24,356 nt of DNA from JAMCZZ01 sp964363695 (GTDB taxonomy: Bacteria > Patescibacteriota > UBA1384 > XYA2-FULL-43-10 > 1-14-0-10-43-13). Position numbers and translations under genes: made by a program. Shown here piece after piece: positions 6,060 through 13,355 of the stretch. The notes below the pieces were generated by a model. The model did no database searches. It saw only the letters and a program-made list of their open reading frames with translations, and was not told the origin of the DNA. The stretch is taken from the NCBI GenBank assembly GCA_964363695.1, contig CAYIJI010000009.1:1-24356 (forward strand), written 5' to 3'. Position 1 is the stretch's first letter, and every line of letters begins with the position of its first letter.

Positions 6060-7307
6060 ATGGAAGCAGTACCAAAAATTGAGGGACATGCCGCGTTTTA
6101 TGCCCACCTACGAGCCGGAAGAGTAGATAAAGCTCAAATGATCGGACTAGAAAACGATCGTTTTGTCGAGAAAATTTTATTGGGAAGGAAATATTATGAG
6201 GCCCCGATCATAACTTCCAGAATTTGTGGAATTTGCCCAACAATCCACAATGTTACGGCGACAAAAGGGATTGAGGCCGCTTCCGGAATAAAACCCACAG
6301 AACAGACCGATAAATTAAGAAAGCTGATGCTCTGCGGTCAGATGATACAAAGCCATTCCCTACATCTATACTTATTAGTTTTGCCTGATTTTTACGGCCT
6401 CTCTTCTTCTTTTGAATTGCAAAAAAATCACCCTGAAGTTTTCAAAAAAGCAATATTGTTAAAACAATATGCCGACGCAATTTTAGACACTATTGGAGGA
6501 AGAGCAGTTCACCCTATTGCCAATGTTCCGGGAGGATTTAAAAGTTATCCCAACAAAGACGATCTAAAATTACTCCATGAAAAATCGGAGGAAATCATCG
6601 AGATTGCCAGAGAAACGGTCCTCTTATTCAAAAGCTTTACTTATCCGAAAGTTAGCCAAAAAGTAATTTACAGCGCGCTTCAGAACTATAAGGATTACTC
6701 TTTCTACGACGGAGAGGTTCTCAACTCAAAAGGCCAGGAATTTCCAGCAGAGAACTACCGCCATTATTTAAATGAAGAATTAAGGCCATACACTAGAGCA
6801 AAATTTGCTACCATAAAAGGCCATGAGTTAATGGTGGGCGCAATGGCAAGAATGAATTTGGGCAGCCATCAGATGGGCAAAGAAGTTGAGGGGTTAATGA
6901 GTGAGTTGGAAATTCGAGAAGACTTTGATAATCCATTCGATAATATTATTGCTCAAGCGATTGAAAATTATTACTTTGCCGTGGAGTCCCATAAATTGGT
7001 TGAGCATTTTATTAAAAATGGCATAGATAAAAAAGAACCGGTCAAACTACCGGAAAAATTTGGCGTTGGCGTTGGCGCTTGCGAAGCTCCCAGGGGAACG
7101 TTATTCCATTATTACGAATTAAATAAAGACGGCTATATTATCAACTGCGATATTATTACACCAACAGTGCAAAACCTCCCCTCAATGGAACTAAGTATGA
7201 AAAACCTGGGACCGATAATCAAAGATTTGAATAAGAAAGAAAGAGAAAAAATTATTGAGATGCTTATTCGAGCCTTCGACCCATGCATAACCTGCGCAAC
7301 ACATTAA
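6060..7307 (+). CDS. hydA: [NiFe] hydrogenase large (alpha) subunit, group 3b-like
   Basis: Catalytic subunit holding the Ni-Fe(CN)2CO site that interconverts H2 with protons and electrons. Nickel ligand motifs are R54-ICGICP (C56, C59) with TIHN following, and C-terminal DPCITCATH (C409, C412, H415). Other family stretches are KIEGH near the N-terminus, SHSLHLYLLVLPDFYGL and GVGVGACEAPRGTLFHYYE. Two oddities: the ORF ends exactly at His415, so there is no C-terminal peptide for a maturation endopeptidase to remove; and the N-terminus lacks the usual dozen residues before the VPKIEGH region, with an in-frame TAG a few codons upstream of the ATG ruling out extension. The composite GIY-YIG element lies 40 bases upstream. 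Group 3b is inferred from the HydBGDA set. Confidence 0.93.
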   Translation: MEAVPKIEGHAAFYAHLRAGRVDKAQMIGLENDRFVEKILLGRKYYEAPIITSRICGICPTIHNVTATKGIEAASGIKPTEQTDKLRKLMLCGQMIQSHSLHLYLLVLPDFYGLSSSFELQKNHPEVFKKAILLKQYADAILDTIGGRAVHPIANVPGGFKSYPNKDDLKLLHEKSEEIIEIARETVLLFKSFTYPKVSQKVIYSALQNYKDYSFYDGEVLNSKGQEFPAENYRHYLNEELRPYTRAKFATIKGHELMVGAMARMNLGSHQMGKEVEGLMSELEIREDFDNPFDNIIAQAIENYYFAVESHKLVEHFIKNGIDKKEPVKLPEKFGVGVGACEAPRGTLFHYYELNKDGYIINCDIITPTVQNLPSMELSMKNLGPIIKDLNKKEREKIIEMLIRAFDPCITCATH

Positions 7308-7309
7308 AC

Positions 7310-7390
7310 TCATACAGAAAACCAATACAACAAATATAAGCGAAAACAATTAAATTTAGTCTAAATTCGTTATATTCGCCATCTGTATGA
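7310..7390. repeat. Long imperfect palindrome downstream of hydA
   Basis: Three nested inverted pairs share roughly one centre: TCATACAGA/TCTGTATGA (7310-7318, 7382-7390), AATATAAGCGAA/TTCGTTATATT (7333-7344, 7366-7376) and the central AATTTAGTCTAAATT. It may act as a 3' end or mRNA-stabilising structure, or be another dispersed element. It has no T-run after the stem, so a simple intrinsic terminator is unlikely. Confidence 0.6.
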
Positions 7391-7407
7391 ACAATTAATA
7401 TATTAAT

Positions 7408-8273
7408 ATGAATATTATTGAAACCAAAAATTTAACCAAACACTACCTAAATGGCAAAGTTAAAGCATTGAGAAATCTCAACCTTGAAGTTAAAGAAGGC
7501 GAGATATTTGGTTTTATCGGCCCGAACGGAGCAGGGAAGACAACGACGATCAAACTCCTGCTCGATCTTGTGAGACCAACAGATGGATCGGCTAAGATTT
7601 TGGGCAAAGACACTATCAAAGATTCGGTTAAAATCCGCCAAAATATCGGATTTTTGCCCGGAGAAATATTTTTGGAATAAAGTGCATTAAGTATTTTGCT
7701 GGTTTTAAAGAAAAAATCGATTTAAAATACTTAAAATCAATTACAAAGAGGCTCGAATTAGATGTTAATAAAAAGGTAGGAGACTACTCAAAGGGAAACA
7801 GGCAAAAACTTGCAATCATATTGGCAATGATGCATAAACCGAAGCTTCTGATTCTGGACGAGCCAACTTCAGGACTTGACCCTTTAAATCAGCAAACATT
7901 TTATGACATGATAGCCGAAGCTAAAAGATGGGGGACGACCACCTTCTTTTCAACACATATCCTAGAAGAGGCTGAGAAAATCTGCGATCGCGTCGGAATT
8001 ATTAAAAACGGCAAATTATTAAACATAGAAGATATTGATGATTTTAAGAATAAAAATATTCGCAATATTTTTATCGAAACAGACGACCACATTCCCCTCT
8101 TGCAATTCCGCCGTTCCGGCATCAAAAAGGCCGAGAGGATAAAGAACGGTTATCACCTCATAACTGTCGGCCAGAACGGGGACATCTTGAAAAAAATTAC
8201 TAAATTTGAAGTCAAAGACATCAAAATTTCCGAGCCATCACTTGAAGAAATATTCATGCATTACTACAAATAG
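7408..8273 (+). pseudogene. ABC transporter ATP-binding protein, frameshifted
   Basis: The ABC-2-type exporter ATPase is split over two frames. The first part (7408-7680, 90 residues) carries the Walker A GPNGAGKTT (38-46) and Q-loop region, then ends at a TAA after IGFLPGEIFLE. Reading resumes one frame back: from about 7680 it translates as KCIKYFAGF... and continues through VGDYSKGNRQKLAI (signature), LLILDEPTSGLDP (Walker B) and STHILEEAE (H-loop) to 8273, ending in the usual SLEEIFMHYY. Compared with the usual LPGE..LYE.LTG..yL.yFA pattern, about five residues are missing at the junction, so a small deletion of non-triplet length is the simplest cause. The other parts look intact, so the lesion is recent or is a sequencing error. 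A functional partner permease follows. Confidence 0.8.
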
Positions 8274-8287
8274 TGATAAAAAAGGAG

Positions 8288-8377
8288 ATTACAACACTGA
8301 TCTATTACGCTGATAGACACTGATAACAAATCAACTAATCTGCGATCAATCTGCGTGAAGAATCTGCGTTGGAATTA
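8288..8377. repeat. CAACACTGATC...GTTGGA palindromic element with ATTA flanks
   Basis: The element at 8292-8373 is flanked by ATTA on both sides (8288-8291 and 8374-8377). It separates AAAAAAGGAG (8278-8287) from the permease ATG at 8384. Removing the element with one ATTA restores GGAG-N10-ATG. A related copy lies at 18948-19016. Confidence 0.7.
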
Positions 8378-8383
8378 CCGCTT

Positions 8384-9178
8384 ATGTACAACATCATTAT
8401 TCAAAAACTAAAAGAACAATTCAGAGGTGTAATTTATTATTTTATTGGCCTTTTTGTTTATGCATGGATGATCGTAGGGCTTTATCCTTCGATTGAAAAA
8501 GTAGATTTAGAGAAATTATATGCCACTTATCCGAAAGAAATGCTGAAATTTTTTGGCGCAAATGACTTATTGAGCCTTTCAAAATTCGAAGGCTTTATCT
8601 CTATGGAGTTCTTGTCGCTCTTTTTTATTTTAATCGTTTCTTTCTATGTAGCAGCTTCGGCTGGTTCTACTATAGCCGGATCAATTGAGAAAAAAACTAT
8701 TGAGTTCCAACTATCTCAACCAATATCACGAATAAAGCTAGTTTTGTCTGAAGCCTTTGTTGGTCTTTTTTATACTTTGGCCCTAGTCGTCTGCTCTAGT
8801 CTATCAATTTATATTTTGGCAAAAATGTACAGTGTTGATGTTAGTCTAAAGGGCCTTTTGGCTTTTTCCATGGTGGCGACAGTGTTTTTGTGGGCAATTT
8901 ATGGTATAGCAATATTTATCTCTTCTTTATTAAAGACAAAGATTACTGTTGCTGCAGCAACACTTTCCCTTGTTATGGGATTTTATGTATTCACAGCTAT
9001 GACGAATATGGTTGATAAACTGAAAAACTATGACAAACTCTCGCTTTTCTATATGTATAACCCCCAGAAACTCCTCGAAACAGGAGTGGTCGAGTGGAGT
9101 CATGTTTTAGTACTATTGGGAATTTTATTTCTCGGCCTAATCAGCTCTCTAATTATTTTCAATAAAAAAGATCTCTAG
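8384..9178 (+). CDS. ABC-2 type transporter permease
   Basis: Integral membrane partner of the ATPase encoded just upstream; the pair would export an unknown substrate. About six hydrophobic segments are visible (near IIYYFIGLFVYAWMIVGLY, FLSLFFILIVSFYVAAS, FVGLFYTLALVVCSSLSIYI, LAFSMVATVFLWAIYGIAIF, ITVAAATLSLVMGFYVFTAM and VLVLLGILFLGLISSLIIF). The cytosolic IAGSIEKKTIEFQLSQPISR stretch is typical of the coupling region of this family. I prefer the ATG at 8384 (264 residues) over a TTG at 8369, since the latter lies inside the inserted repeat. The repeat now separates the original ribosome binding site from the start, so expression may be reduced. The stop overlaps the convergent glycosyltransferase stop in a shared CTAG. 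Confidence 0.82.
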   Translation: MYNIIIQKLKEQFRGVIYYFIGLFVYAWMIVGLYPSIEKVDLEKLYATYPKEMLKFFGANDLLSLSKFEGFISMEFLSLFFILIVSFYVAASAGSTIAGSIEKKTIEFQLSQPISRIKLVLSEAFVGLFYTLALVVCSSLSIYILAKMYSVDVSLKGLLAFSMVATVFLWAIYGIAIFISSLLKTKITVAAATLSLVMGFYVFTAMTNMVDKLKNYDKLSLFYMYNPQKLLETGVVEWSHVLVLLGILFLGLISSLIIFNKKDL

Positions 9179-9906
9179 AACTTTAAGTCTTTTCTAAAAT
9201 CAAATTCTTTTTTGGAGAATTTGGTTGGTTTATTTAGCTTATTCCAATATTTAATTTGTTGAATAACACCCCGGAAATTTAAGTTATGAGAATGTATTAC
9301 TGTAAAATCTGTATCGCAAATAATTTTATAGCCTTTTGCTAAAATATCTTTTGCCCATTTAGTGTCTTCGCCCCCCATTTCATAACCTTCATCAAATTTG
9401 TTTTCTTCCCAAACACTTCTCCTCAACGCAATATTTGTTGCGCCAAACACTCCAACACCACTCTTTTTTACGGAAAAAGGACTTTTAATTTTAGCCGAAA
9501 TATAACCTGGCCAGTAAAGTATAGTTTCGGAAAGACTGTGCTTTTTTTGAGGAATCACAGGAGAATAAACGCCTGCTACTTTTGGGTCAGAAAAATGCTT
9601 AGCTGCAGAACTAATCCAATTTTTATTAACTGGAAAAGCATGGCCGACAGTTAAGATAACTATTGGATTCTTAGCAGCATCGACACCCATGTTCATCGAT
9701 TTTGGATAGGAAAACTCATCTCTCTTTATAACAATAACCTTAGCCCCAGCTTCTTTTGCAACATCAAGAGTTCCATCAGTCGATTCATTATCAACAACAA
9801 TTATCTCCTTTTCTCCCTTGAATTTTTGGCTATCCAAAAACTTTAAGAGATGCATTAAATTCTCTTTCTCGTTCAGAGTTCTAATTATAATTGAAACCGA
9901 ATTCAT
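9175..9906 (-). CDS. Family 2 glycosyltransferase
   Basis: GT-A fold glycosyltransferase that transfers sugar from a nucleotide donor, probably for surface polysaccharide or glycolipid. The N-terminal VSIIIRTLNEKENL (4-17), EIIVVDNESTDGT with the nucleotide-binding Asp (34-46), and the acceptor-side GGEDTKWAKDIL segment (catalytic ED) are typical. The usual DxD-like position after the nucleotide fold reads ILTVGHAFP, where many relatives have an acidic pair, so the metal-binding motif is atypical. At 243 residues, with no membrane segment, it is a short soluble member. It is convergent with the ABC permease and shares the four bases CTAG containing both stops. Donor and acceptor are unknown. 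Confidence 0.85.
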   Translation of the reverse strand: MNSVSIIIRTLNEKENLMHLLKFLDSQKFKGEKEIIVVDNESTDGTLDVAKEAGAKVIVIKRDEFSYPKSMNMGVDAAKNPIVILTVGHAFPVNKNWISSAAKHFSDPKVAGVYSPVIPQKKHSLSETILYWPGYISAKIKSPFSVKKSGVGVFGATNIALRRSVWEENKFDEGYEMGGEDTKWAKDILAKGYKIICDTDFTVIHSHNLNFRGVIQQIKYWNKLNKPTKFSKKEFDFRKDLKF

Positions 9907-10028
9907 ATTTGTCCAAAAATTTAATTAATAATTACCAATTTCATCTTAACAGTGACAATCAACCCATTTCAACAATTTTCTATTTTCTGTGGATAAATTT
10001 CAGTTAACACACTACAACAATTAATCAT

Positions 10029-10074
10029 AAATTATGATAAAATAATAGCGATCGCTATATTTTTATCATAATTT
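10029..10074. promoter_or_regulatory. 46 bp near-perfect palindrome upstream of the PaaX/Cas2-like gene
   Basis: The 13-base arms AATTATGATAAAA and TTTTATCATAATT (10030-10042, 10061-10073) share a centre with an inner TAGCGATCGCTA (10046-10057). Only two mismatches interrupt the 23-base half. The left arm contains a TATGAT -10-like word, and the centre would lie near a start site. It is a plausible operator for the downstream winged-helix protein, or an element end. Confidence 0.7.
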
Positions 10075-10098
10075 TGTTCCTAGAATTAAAGGTTAAAA

Positions 10099-10713
10099 AT
10101 GACTGAAAATAAAAAATGGAAAGAGACTCCGAAAAGAAAAATTACAGCAAAAGATCTCTTGTTTAGTTTAATTGAGGCGCCAATTAACGCACTTCTATCT
10201 TTTGATAACCCCCATCCTTTTACCGTATCGCATTCTGATAGTCGATTTAGTTGTGAAGACGCCGCACAGAAAATTTATTATTTAAAACAAAAAAAACTAA
10301 TAAAAACGATCGTTAAAGATAACGAAAAATTTTATGAGATAACCAAAAGAGGCCGTGAGGTTATAGCATGGGATAAAATTGATGAAGTATTAAAAAGGCA
10401 GACGGGCAAATGGGATGGGTATTTGAGAATTGTAATGTTCGACGTTCCAGAGAACAAGAAAGCTACACGTGAAATTATTAGAAAAAAGTTACAGAATATT
10501 GGCTTCATTCAAGAACAAAAAAGTGTTTTCATCTACCCCTTTGAATGCAAAGAGGAGATTGACGCAATATCATACTTTTGTTCAGCCAGAACATATGTCA
10601 AATATTTGGTAGTTCAAATTATTGAGGGCCAAGAAGAAATAATGCAAAAGTTTATTGACCAAGGAATCCTTTCGCTTCGGGACCTTAAGTCAGCGCATAC
10701 AAATCAATCGTAA
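10099..10713 (+). CDS. PaaX-like regulator with Cas2-like C-terminal domain
   Basis: A 204-residue two-domain protein. Residues about 15-98 look like a winged helix: EDAAQKIYYLKQKKLI as the recognition helix region and KFYEITKRGREVI as the wing. Residues about 105-185 match the ferredoxin-like Cas2/PaaX C-terminal fold, with WDGYLRIVMFDVPE (105-118), conserved Asp115, REIIRKKLQNIGF and SVFIYPFEC. Cas2 proper has the nuclease Asp at this place, but fused PaaX-type proteins act as transcription regulators. The ATG at 10099 follows AAAGG at 10089-10093. There is no cas1, cas gene or CRISPR array in the window, so an adaptation role is unlikely. Matching palindromes on both sides suggest autoregulation or a single-gene mobile unit. 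Confidence 0.75.
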   Translation: MTENKKWKETPKRKITAKDLLFSLIEAPINALLSFDNPHPFTVSHSDSRFSCEDAAQKIYYLKQKKLIKTIVKDNEKFYEITKRGREVIAWDKIDEVLKRQTGKWDGYLRIVMFDVPENKKATREIIRKKLQNIGFIQEQKSVFIYPFECKEEIDAISYFCSARTYVKYLVVQIIEGQEEIMQKFIDQGILSLRDLKSAHTNQS

Positions 10714-10724
10714 TATTACCATAT

Positions 10725-10768
10725 AATTATGATAAAATTATAGCGTACGCTACTTTTTTATCATTTAT
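10725..10768. promoter_or_regulatory. Second copy of the 44 bp palindrome, downstream of the regulator
   Basis: AATTATGATAAAATTATAGC at the left, a TAGCGTACGCTA centre (10741-10752) and TTTTTTATCATTTAT at the right. The first 21 bases differ from the copy at 10030 by one base. The inner core is TAGCG-TA-CGCTA instead of TAGCG-AT-CGCTA. It lies 11 bases after the regulator stop. Confidence 0.7.
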
Positions 10769-10820
10769 CTTACCAATATAATCACTTTAATATTTCTGAC
10801 TAATATTTTTGTGTTAAATC

Positions 10821-10857
10821 AAAAAAGCATCCTGTTTTTAAGAAGATGCTTTTTTAT
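10821..10857. terminator. Bidirectional intrinsic terminator
   Basis: AAAAAAGCATC (10821-10831) and GATGCTTTTTT (10845-10855) form a perfect 11 bp stem with a 13-base loop, giving a T-run on both strands. It separates the plus-strand regulator from the minus-strand gap-hypC cluster. Confidence 0.85.
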
Positions 10858-10885
10858 TACCGAAGGAAGTTATAAAAAAATGTAA

Positions 10886-11257
10886 TTATTTCTCAAAAGG
10901 CTTTTTGACGATCTCTTTTGCTTCTTCAATTCCCTTTTTAGCTGCTTCGCCAACCGCTTCCGCTCCTTCTTCTACGATGCCGCCAATTGCCGATTCCGCT
11001 TTCTCTGTAACCTCGGCGATTGCGTCTTCAGTCGATTTTCCGGATTCTTTAAGAGCGTTTACCGCTCCAACATAAACATCTTTGACACCTTCCGTAACAT
11101 CAATTACGCCCTCTTTTCCAAGTTCAATAACTGCACCAAAAATATCACCAACATCTTCTCCGCCCTCTTTAACTATTCCGGTGACTGTCCCCATGATTGA
11201 TTCTGCAACCTCTCCAGTTCCCTCAATCGCATCTTTAAGCATATCTTTAATGCCCAT
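10886..11257 (-). CDS. Amphipathic Gly/Ala/Glu-rich protein of unknown function
   Basis: A 123-residue protein with a degenerate 11-to-15-residue pattern (VKEGGEDVGDIFGAVIELGK, VTEGVKDVYVGAVNALKESG, VTEKAESAIGGIVEEGAEAV), ending in a Lys/Glu-rich helix. There is no signal peptide and no cysteine; it looks like long amphipathic helices, as in LEA-, YtxH- or gas-vesicle-associated proteins, but I cannot assign a family. The ATG has a good AGGAGA site. It is the last gene of the tpiA-gap-unknown-hypC set, 27 bases after hypC and just before the terminator at 10821-10857, so it is probably co-transcribed. A stress-protective, membrane-surface or scaffold role is possible; none is shown. Confidence 0.65.
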   Translation of the reverse strand: MGIKDMLKDAIEGTGEVAESIMGTVTGIVKEGGEDVGDIFGAVIELGKEGVIDVTEGVKDVYVGAVNALKESGKSTEDAIAEVTEKAESAIGGIVEEGAEAVGEAAKKGIEEAKEIVKKPFEK

Positions 11258-11284
11258 TGATTCTCCTATCTATTTAATTAATAA

Positions 11285-11518
11285 CTAATAATGTTCATGG
11301 TCTGCCATCTCTTCATGAGTTTTGATGAATTCTAGGTTCTCTTTGGCTTCTTTTTGAGAAATTTTAGACAATGCCCTTCCGTCGTGCATTAAAATCCAGT
11401 CATTTACTTTAACTTCCGGTGCCAAAGAAATATCTGCCCTGTATTCTTTATTGTCAAAATCAAAATAAGCAAAATTCTCTTCAATTCTCTTAACTTTTCC
11501 AGGAACAGCTAAACACAT
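11285..11518 (-). CDS. hypC: [NiFe] hydrogenase assembly chaperone HypC/HybG
   Basis: Small chaperone that carries the Fe(CN)2CO group with HypD and binds the hydrogenase large-subunit precursor. The defining N-terminus MCLAVPGKV is present, with the essential Cys2, followed by an OB-like barrel containing VKVNDWILMHDGRALSKIS. I chose the ATG at 11516-11518, preceded by AAAGGA, giving 77 residues; a frame opening at 11551 would bury Cys2 and is unlikely. It is encoded about 4 kb from hydA, on the other strand, in a cluster with gap and tpiA. The other maturation genes (hypA, B, D, E, F) are not in the window. Its client is presumably HydA. Confidence 0.93.
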   Translation of the reverse strand: MCLAVPGKVKRIEENFAYFDFDNKEYRADISLAPEVKVNDWILMHDGRALSKISQKEAKENLEFIKTHEEMADHEHY

Positions 11519-11564
11519 GACAAGTCCTTTATATTTAAATTCAAATCTCAAAACAATCAGCAGT

Positions 11565-12317
11565 CTATTTTATCCACGAAGCCATCTTAGAAGCATCCAT
11601 TATAACGTATTGAGTAATGTCTTCAATAAACCCATCCTTTACTTCCCATGGAATCTTATCTCCATCAGGCAAACTATCTACCATATACTCTACATCCATA
11701 ATCACATCATTTGCCGACATTTGGGAAACATGCTCTTTTTTATTTAGTTGAGTATATTTAGGTTTGATAAAACTACCTTCCTTTAACCCAGCCACAAAGT
11801 CATTTTCTATATTTTTAATTGTTTCGAGGTTGATATGGTATTTTTTTTCTAACTCTTCAAGTTCTTTAAAATTGGCCTGTTGACAAAGATCAAAAATTTG
11901 ATTTGGGTCATCTCTCTCATCGCCCCAAACAGGCTTTTCGTAAGCACGAAATTTGTCAACATATAAACTTCGTGTATCTTTGGCTTTGCACCAATCAAAC
12001 ACCTTTTCTCCCAAAATATCATTTCTGTTTATCTTATACTCAGGTCTATAACTCTCAACATACGATTGAGGCATTGATTCAGTACAGAGGTAGTAAGTTG
12101 CCGTTCTCATTGGATCGCCTTTGACTTTTTCAAGATAAGCAGACGCTTCAACCTTAGAAGGATTTGCATTGAGAAATTGGAGAATACCCAATACAAAAGT
12201 GGCATCTTTCATTAATTTTTGAAACTTCTCACGCAGATCAGTTCCGCCGCTCTTTGCTTCGAACTTTTCCGCTTCTTCTTCAATACTTGGATCTAAAAAA
12301 CCACCTTCTTGTTCCAT
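11565..12317 (-). CDS. Uncharacterised 250-residue acidic protein
   Basis: I do not recognise this family. The protein is acidic and soluble-looking, with no signal peptide or membrane segment. Its N-terminus is Glu-rich (MEQEGGFLDPSIEEEAEKFE), then mostly predicted helix; notable stretches are TATYYLCTESMPQSYVESY (73-91), FDWCKAKDTRSLYVDKFRAY (106-125) and a tryptophan-containing C-terminus. Three scattered cysteines do not form a clear metal site. The start ATG has a strong AAGGAG site and lies 10 bases downstream of the gap stop, so the two genes are almost certainly one transcript. The next gene is hypC, 46 bases on. The context hints at a link to redox metabolism or hydrogenase assembly, but it could be unrelated. 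Confidence 0.7.
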   Translation of the reverse strand: MEQEGGFLDPSIEEEAEKFEAKSGGTDLREKFQKLMKDATFVLGILQFLNANPSKVEASAYLEKVKGDPMRTATYYLCTESMPQSYVESYRPEYKINRNDILGEKVFDWCKAKDTRSLYVDKFRAYEKPVWGDERDDPNQIFDLCQQANFKELEELEKKYHINLETIKNIENDFVAGLKEGSFIKPKYTQLNKKEHVSQMSANDVIMDVEYMVDSLPDGDKIPWEVKDGFIEDITQYVIMDASKMASWIK

Positions 12318-12327
12318 TATTCACTCC

Positions 12328-13314
12328 TTATTTTCCAATTAACTCGGCAAGTTCAACTAGTCGATTACTATATCCCCATTCATTGTCATACCACGCAATT
12401 ACCTTGACCAAGTCTCCTTTTACCACTTGAGTTAAAGGCAAGTCCACTATAGCAGAAACAGGATTCATTACTAGGTCAGAAGAAACAAGAGGTTCCTCGC
12501 TCGTAAGTATGATATTTTCATACTCTCCTTCGCTCGCTTCAGAAAACATTTTGTTAATTTCTTCGATCGAAGTTTTCTTTTTTAAAACTGCCGTAATATC
12601 TGCAAGGGAAACAATAGGAGTGGGAACCCGAATGGCTAGCCCATCAAACCTACCCTCTAAAGAAGGAATAGTTTTAAAGGCAGCCTTAGCCGCGCCAGTG
12701 GTAGTCGGCACAATATTGATAGCTGCTGCCCTCGCCCTTCGCAAATCTTTGTGTGGACCATCTACGAGGTTCTGATCAGCTGTATATGAATGAATCGTTG
12801 TCATTAATGATTTTTCAACACCAAAACAATCTTCCAATATTTTCATAACCGGAGCAATGCAATTTGTTGTACAGGATGCATTTGAAACAACTTTTTCTCC
12901 TGAATATTTTTTATCATTTACACCTATGACAAAAGTGGGGGTTTCATCTTTTGCTGGAGCCGATAGAACAACTTTTTTTGCTCCTGCGTCCAAATGGGCT
13001 TTTGCTGTTTCTTTGGTTAAAAATATTCCGGTGGATTCAATAACCACATCCACCCCTAGCTCTTGCCATGGTAATTTTGAAGGATCTTTTTCTGAGTAAA
13101 ATAAAACTTTATGATTATTTATGATTATTTCGTTGTCGTCATATCCAACTTCTTTATTATAAATGCCATAACAGCTGTCGTATTTTAATAAATGAGTTAA
13201 AGTCGGTAGATCCCCCAGATCGTTTACCGCCACCAACTCAAGATTGGGCTTGTCTAGAATAACTTTTGCTGCCGCTCGACCAATTCTACCAAAACCATTG
13301 ATTGCAATTTTCAT
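12328..13314 (-). CDS. gap: Glyceraldehyde-3-phosphate dehydrogenase, type I
   Basis: Oxidises and phosphorylates glyceraldehyde 3-phosphate to 1,3-bisphosphoglycerate with NAD(P)+. Rossmann motif NGFGRIGR (6-13), the catalytic SNASCTTNC with Cys148, the IHSYTADQN His region, the substrate loop RRARAAAINIVPTTTGAAKA, and C-terminal WYDNEWGYSNRL are all present. I chose the ATG at 13312-13314: it has a near-perfect AGGAGG site and starts at MKIAINGFGR (328 residues). A frame opening at 13434 would add 40 residues encoded by a dispersed palindromic repeat and is rejected. It is followed 10 bases later by the unknown acidic protein and then hypC. The reducing equivalents made here are a plausible hydrogenase substrate. 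Confidence 0.95.
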   Translation of the reverse strand: MKIAINGFGRIGRAAAKVILDKPNLELVAVNDLGDLPTLTHLLKYDSCYGIYNKEVGYDDNEIIINNHKVLFYSEKDPSKLPWQELGVDVVIESTGIFLTKETAKAHLDAGAKKVVLSAPAKDETPTFVIGVNDKKYSGEKVVSNASCTTNCIAPVMKILEDCFGVEKSLMTTIHSYTADQNLVDGPHKDLRRARAAAINIVPTTTGAAKAAFKTIPSLEGRFDGLAIRVPTPIVSLADITAVLKKKTSIEEINKMFSEASEGEYENIILTSEEPLVSSDLVMNPVSAIVDLPLTQVVKGDLVKVIAWYDNEWGYSNRLVELAELIGK

Positions 13315-13355
13315 TGGACCTCCTACTTCTTTTATTGTATTCCTACTTCTAATAT

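Noticed and set aside
7660..7700. Programmed -1 frameshifting in the ABC ATPase
   Set aside because: The site A-TTT-TTG is weak, no downstream stimulatory structure is evident, and about five family residues are missing at the junction, which points to a deletion.
10099..10713. A CRISPR adaptation gene (cas2)
   Set aside because: The Cas2-like domain is fused to a winged helix as in PaaX-type regulators, and no cas1, effector or repeat-spacer array is present. The repeats in the window are dispersed palindromes, not regularly spaced.
11519..11551. A longer HypC start
   Set aside because: It would move the essential cysteine away from position 2; the internal ATG has an AAAGGA site and gives the canonical MCLAVPG start.
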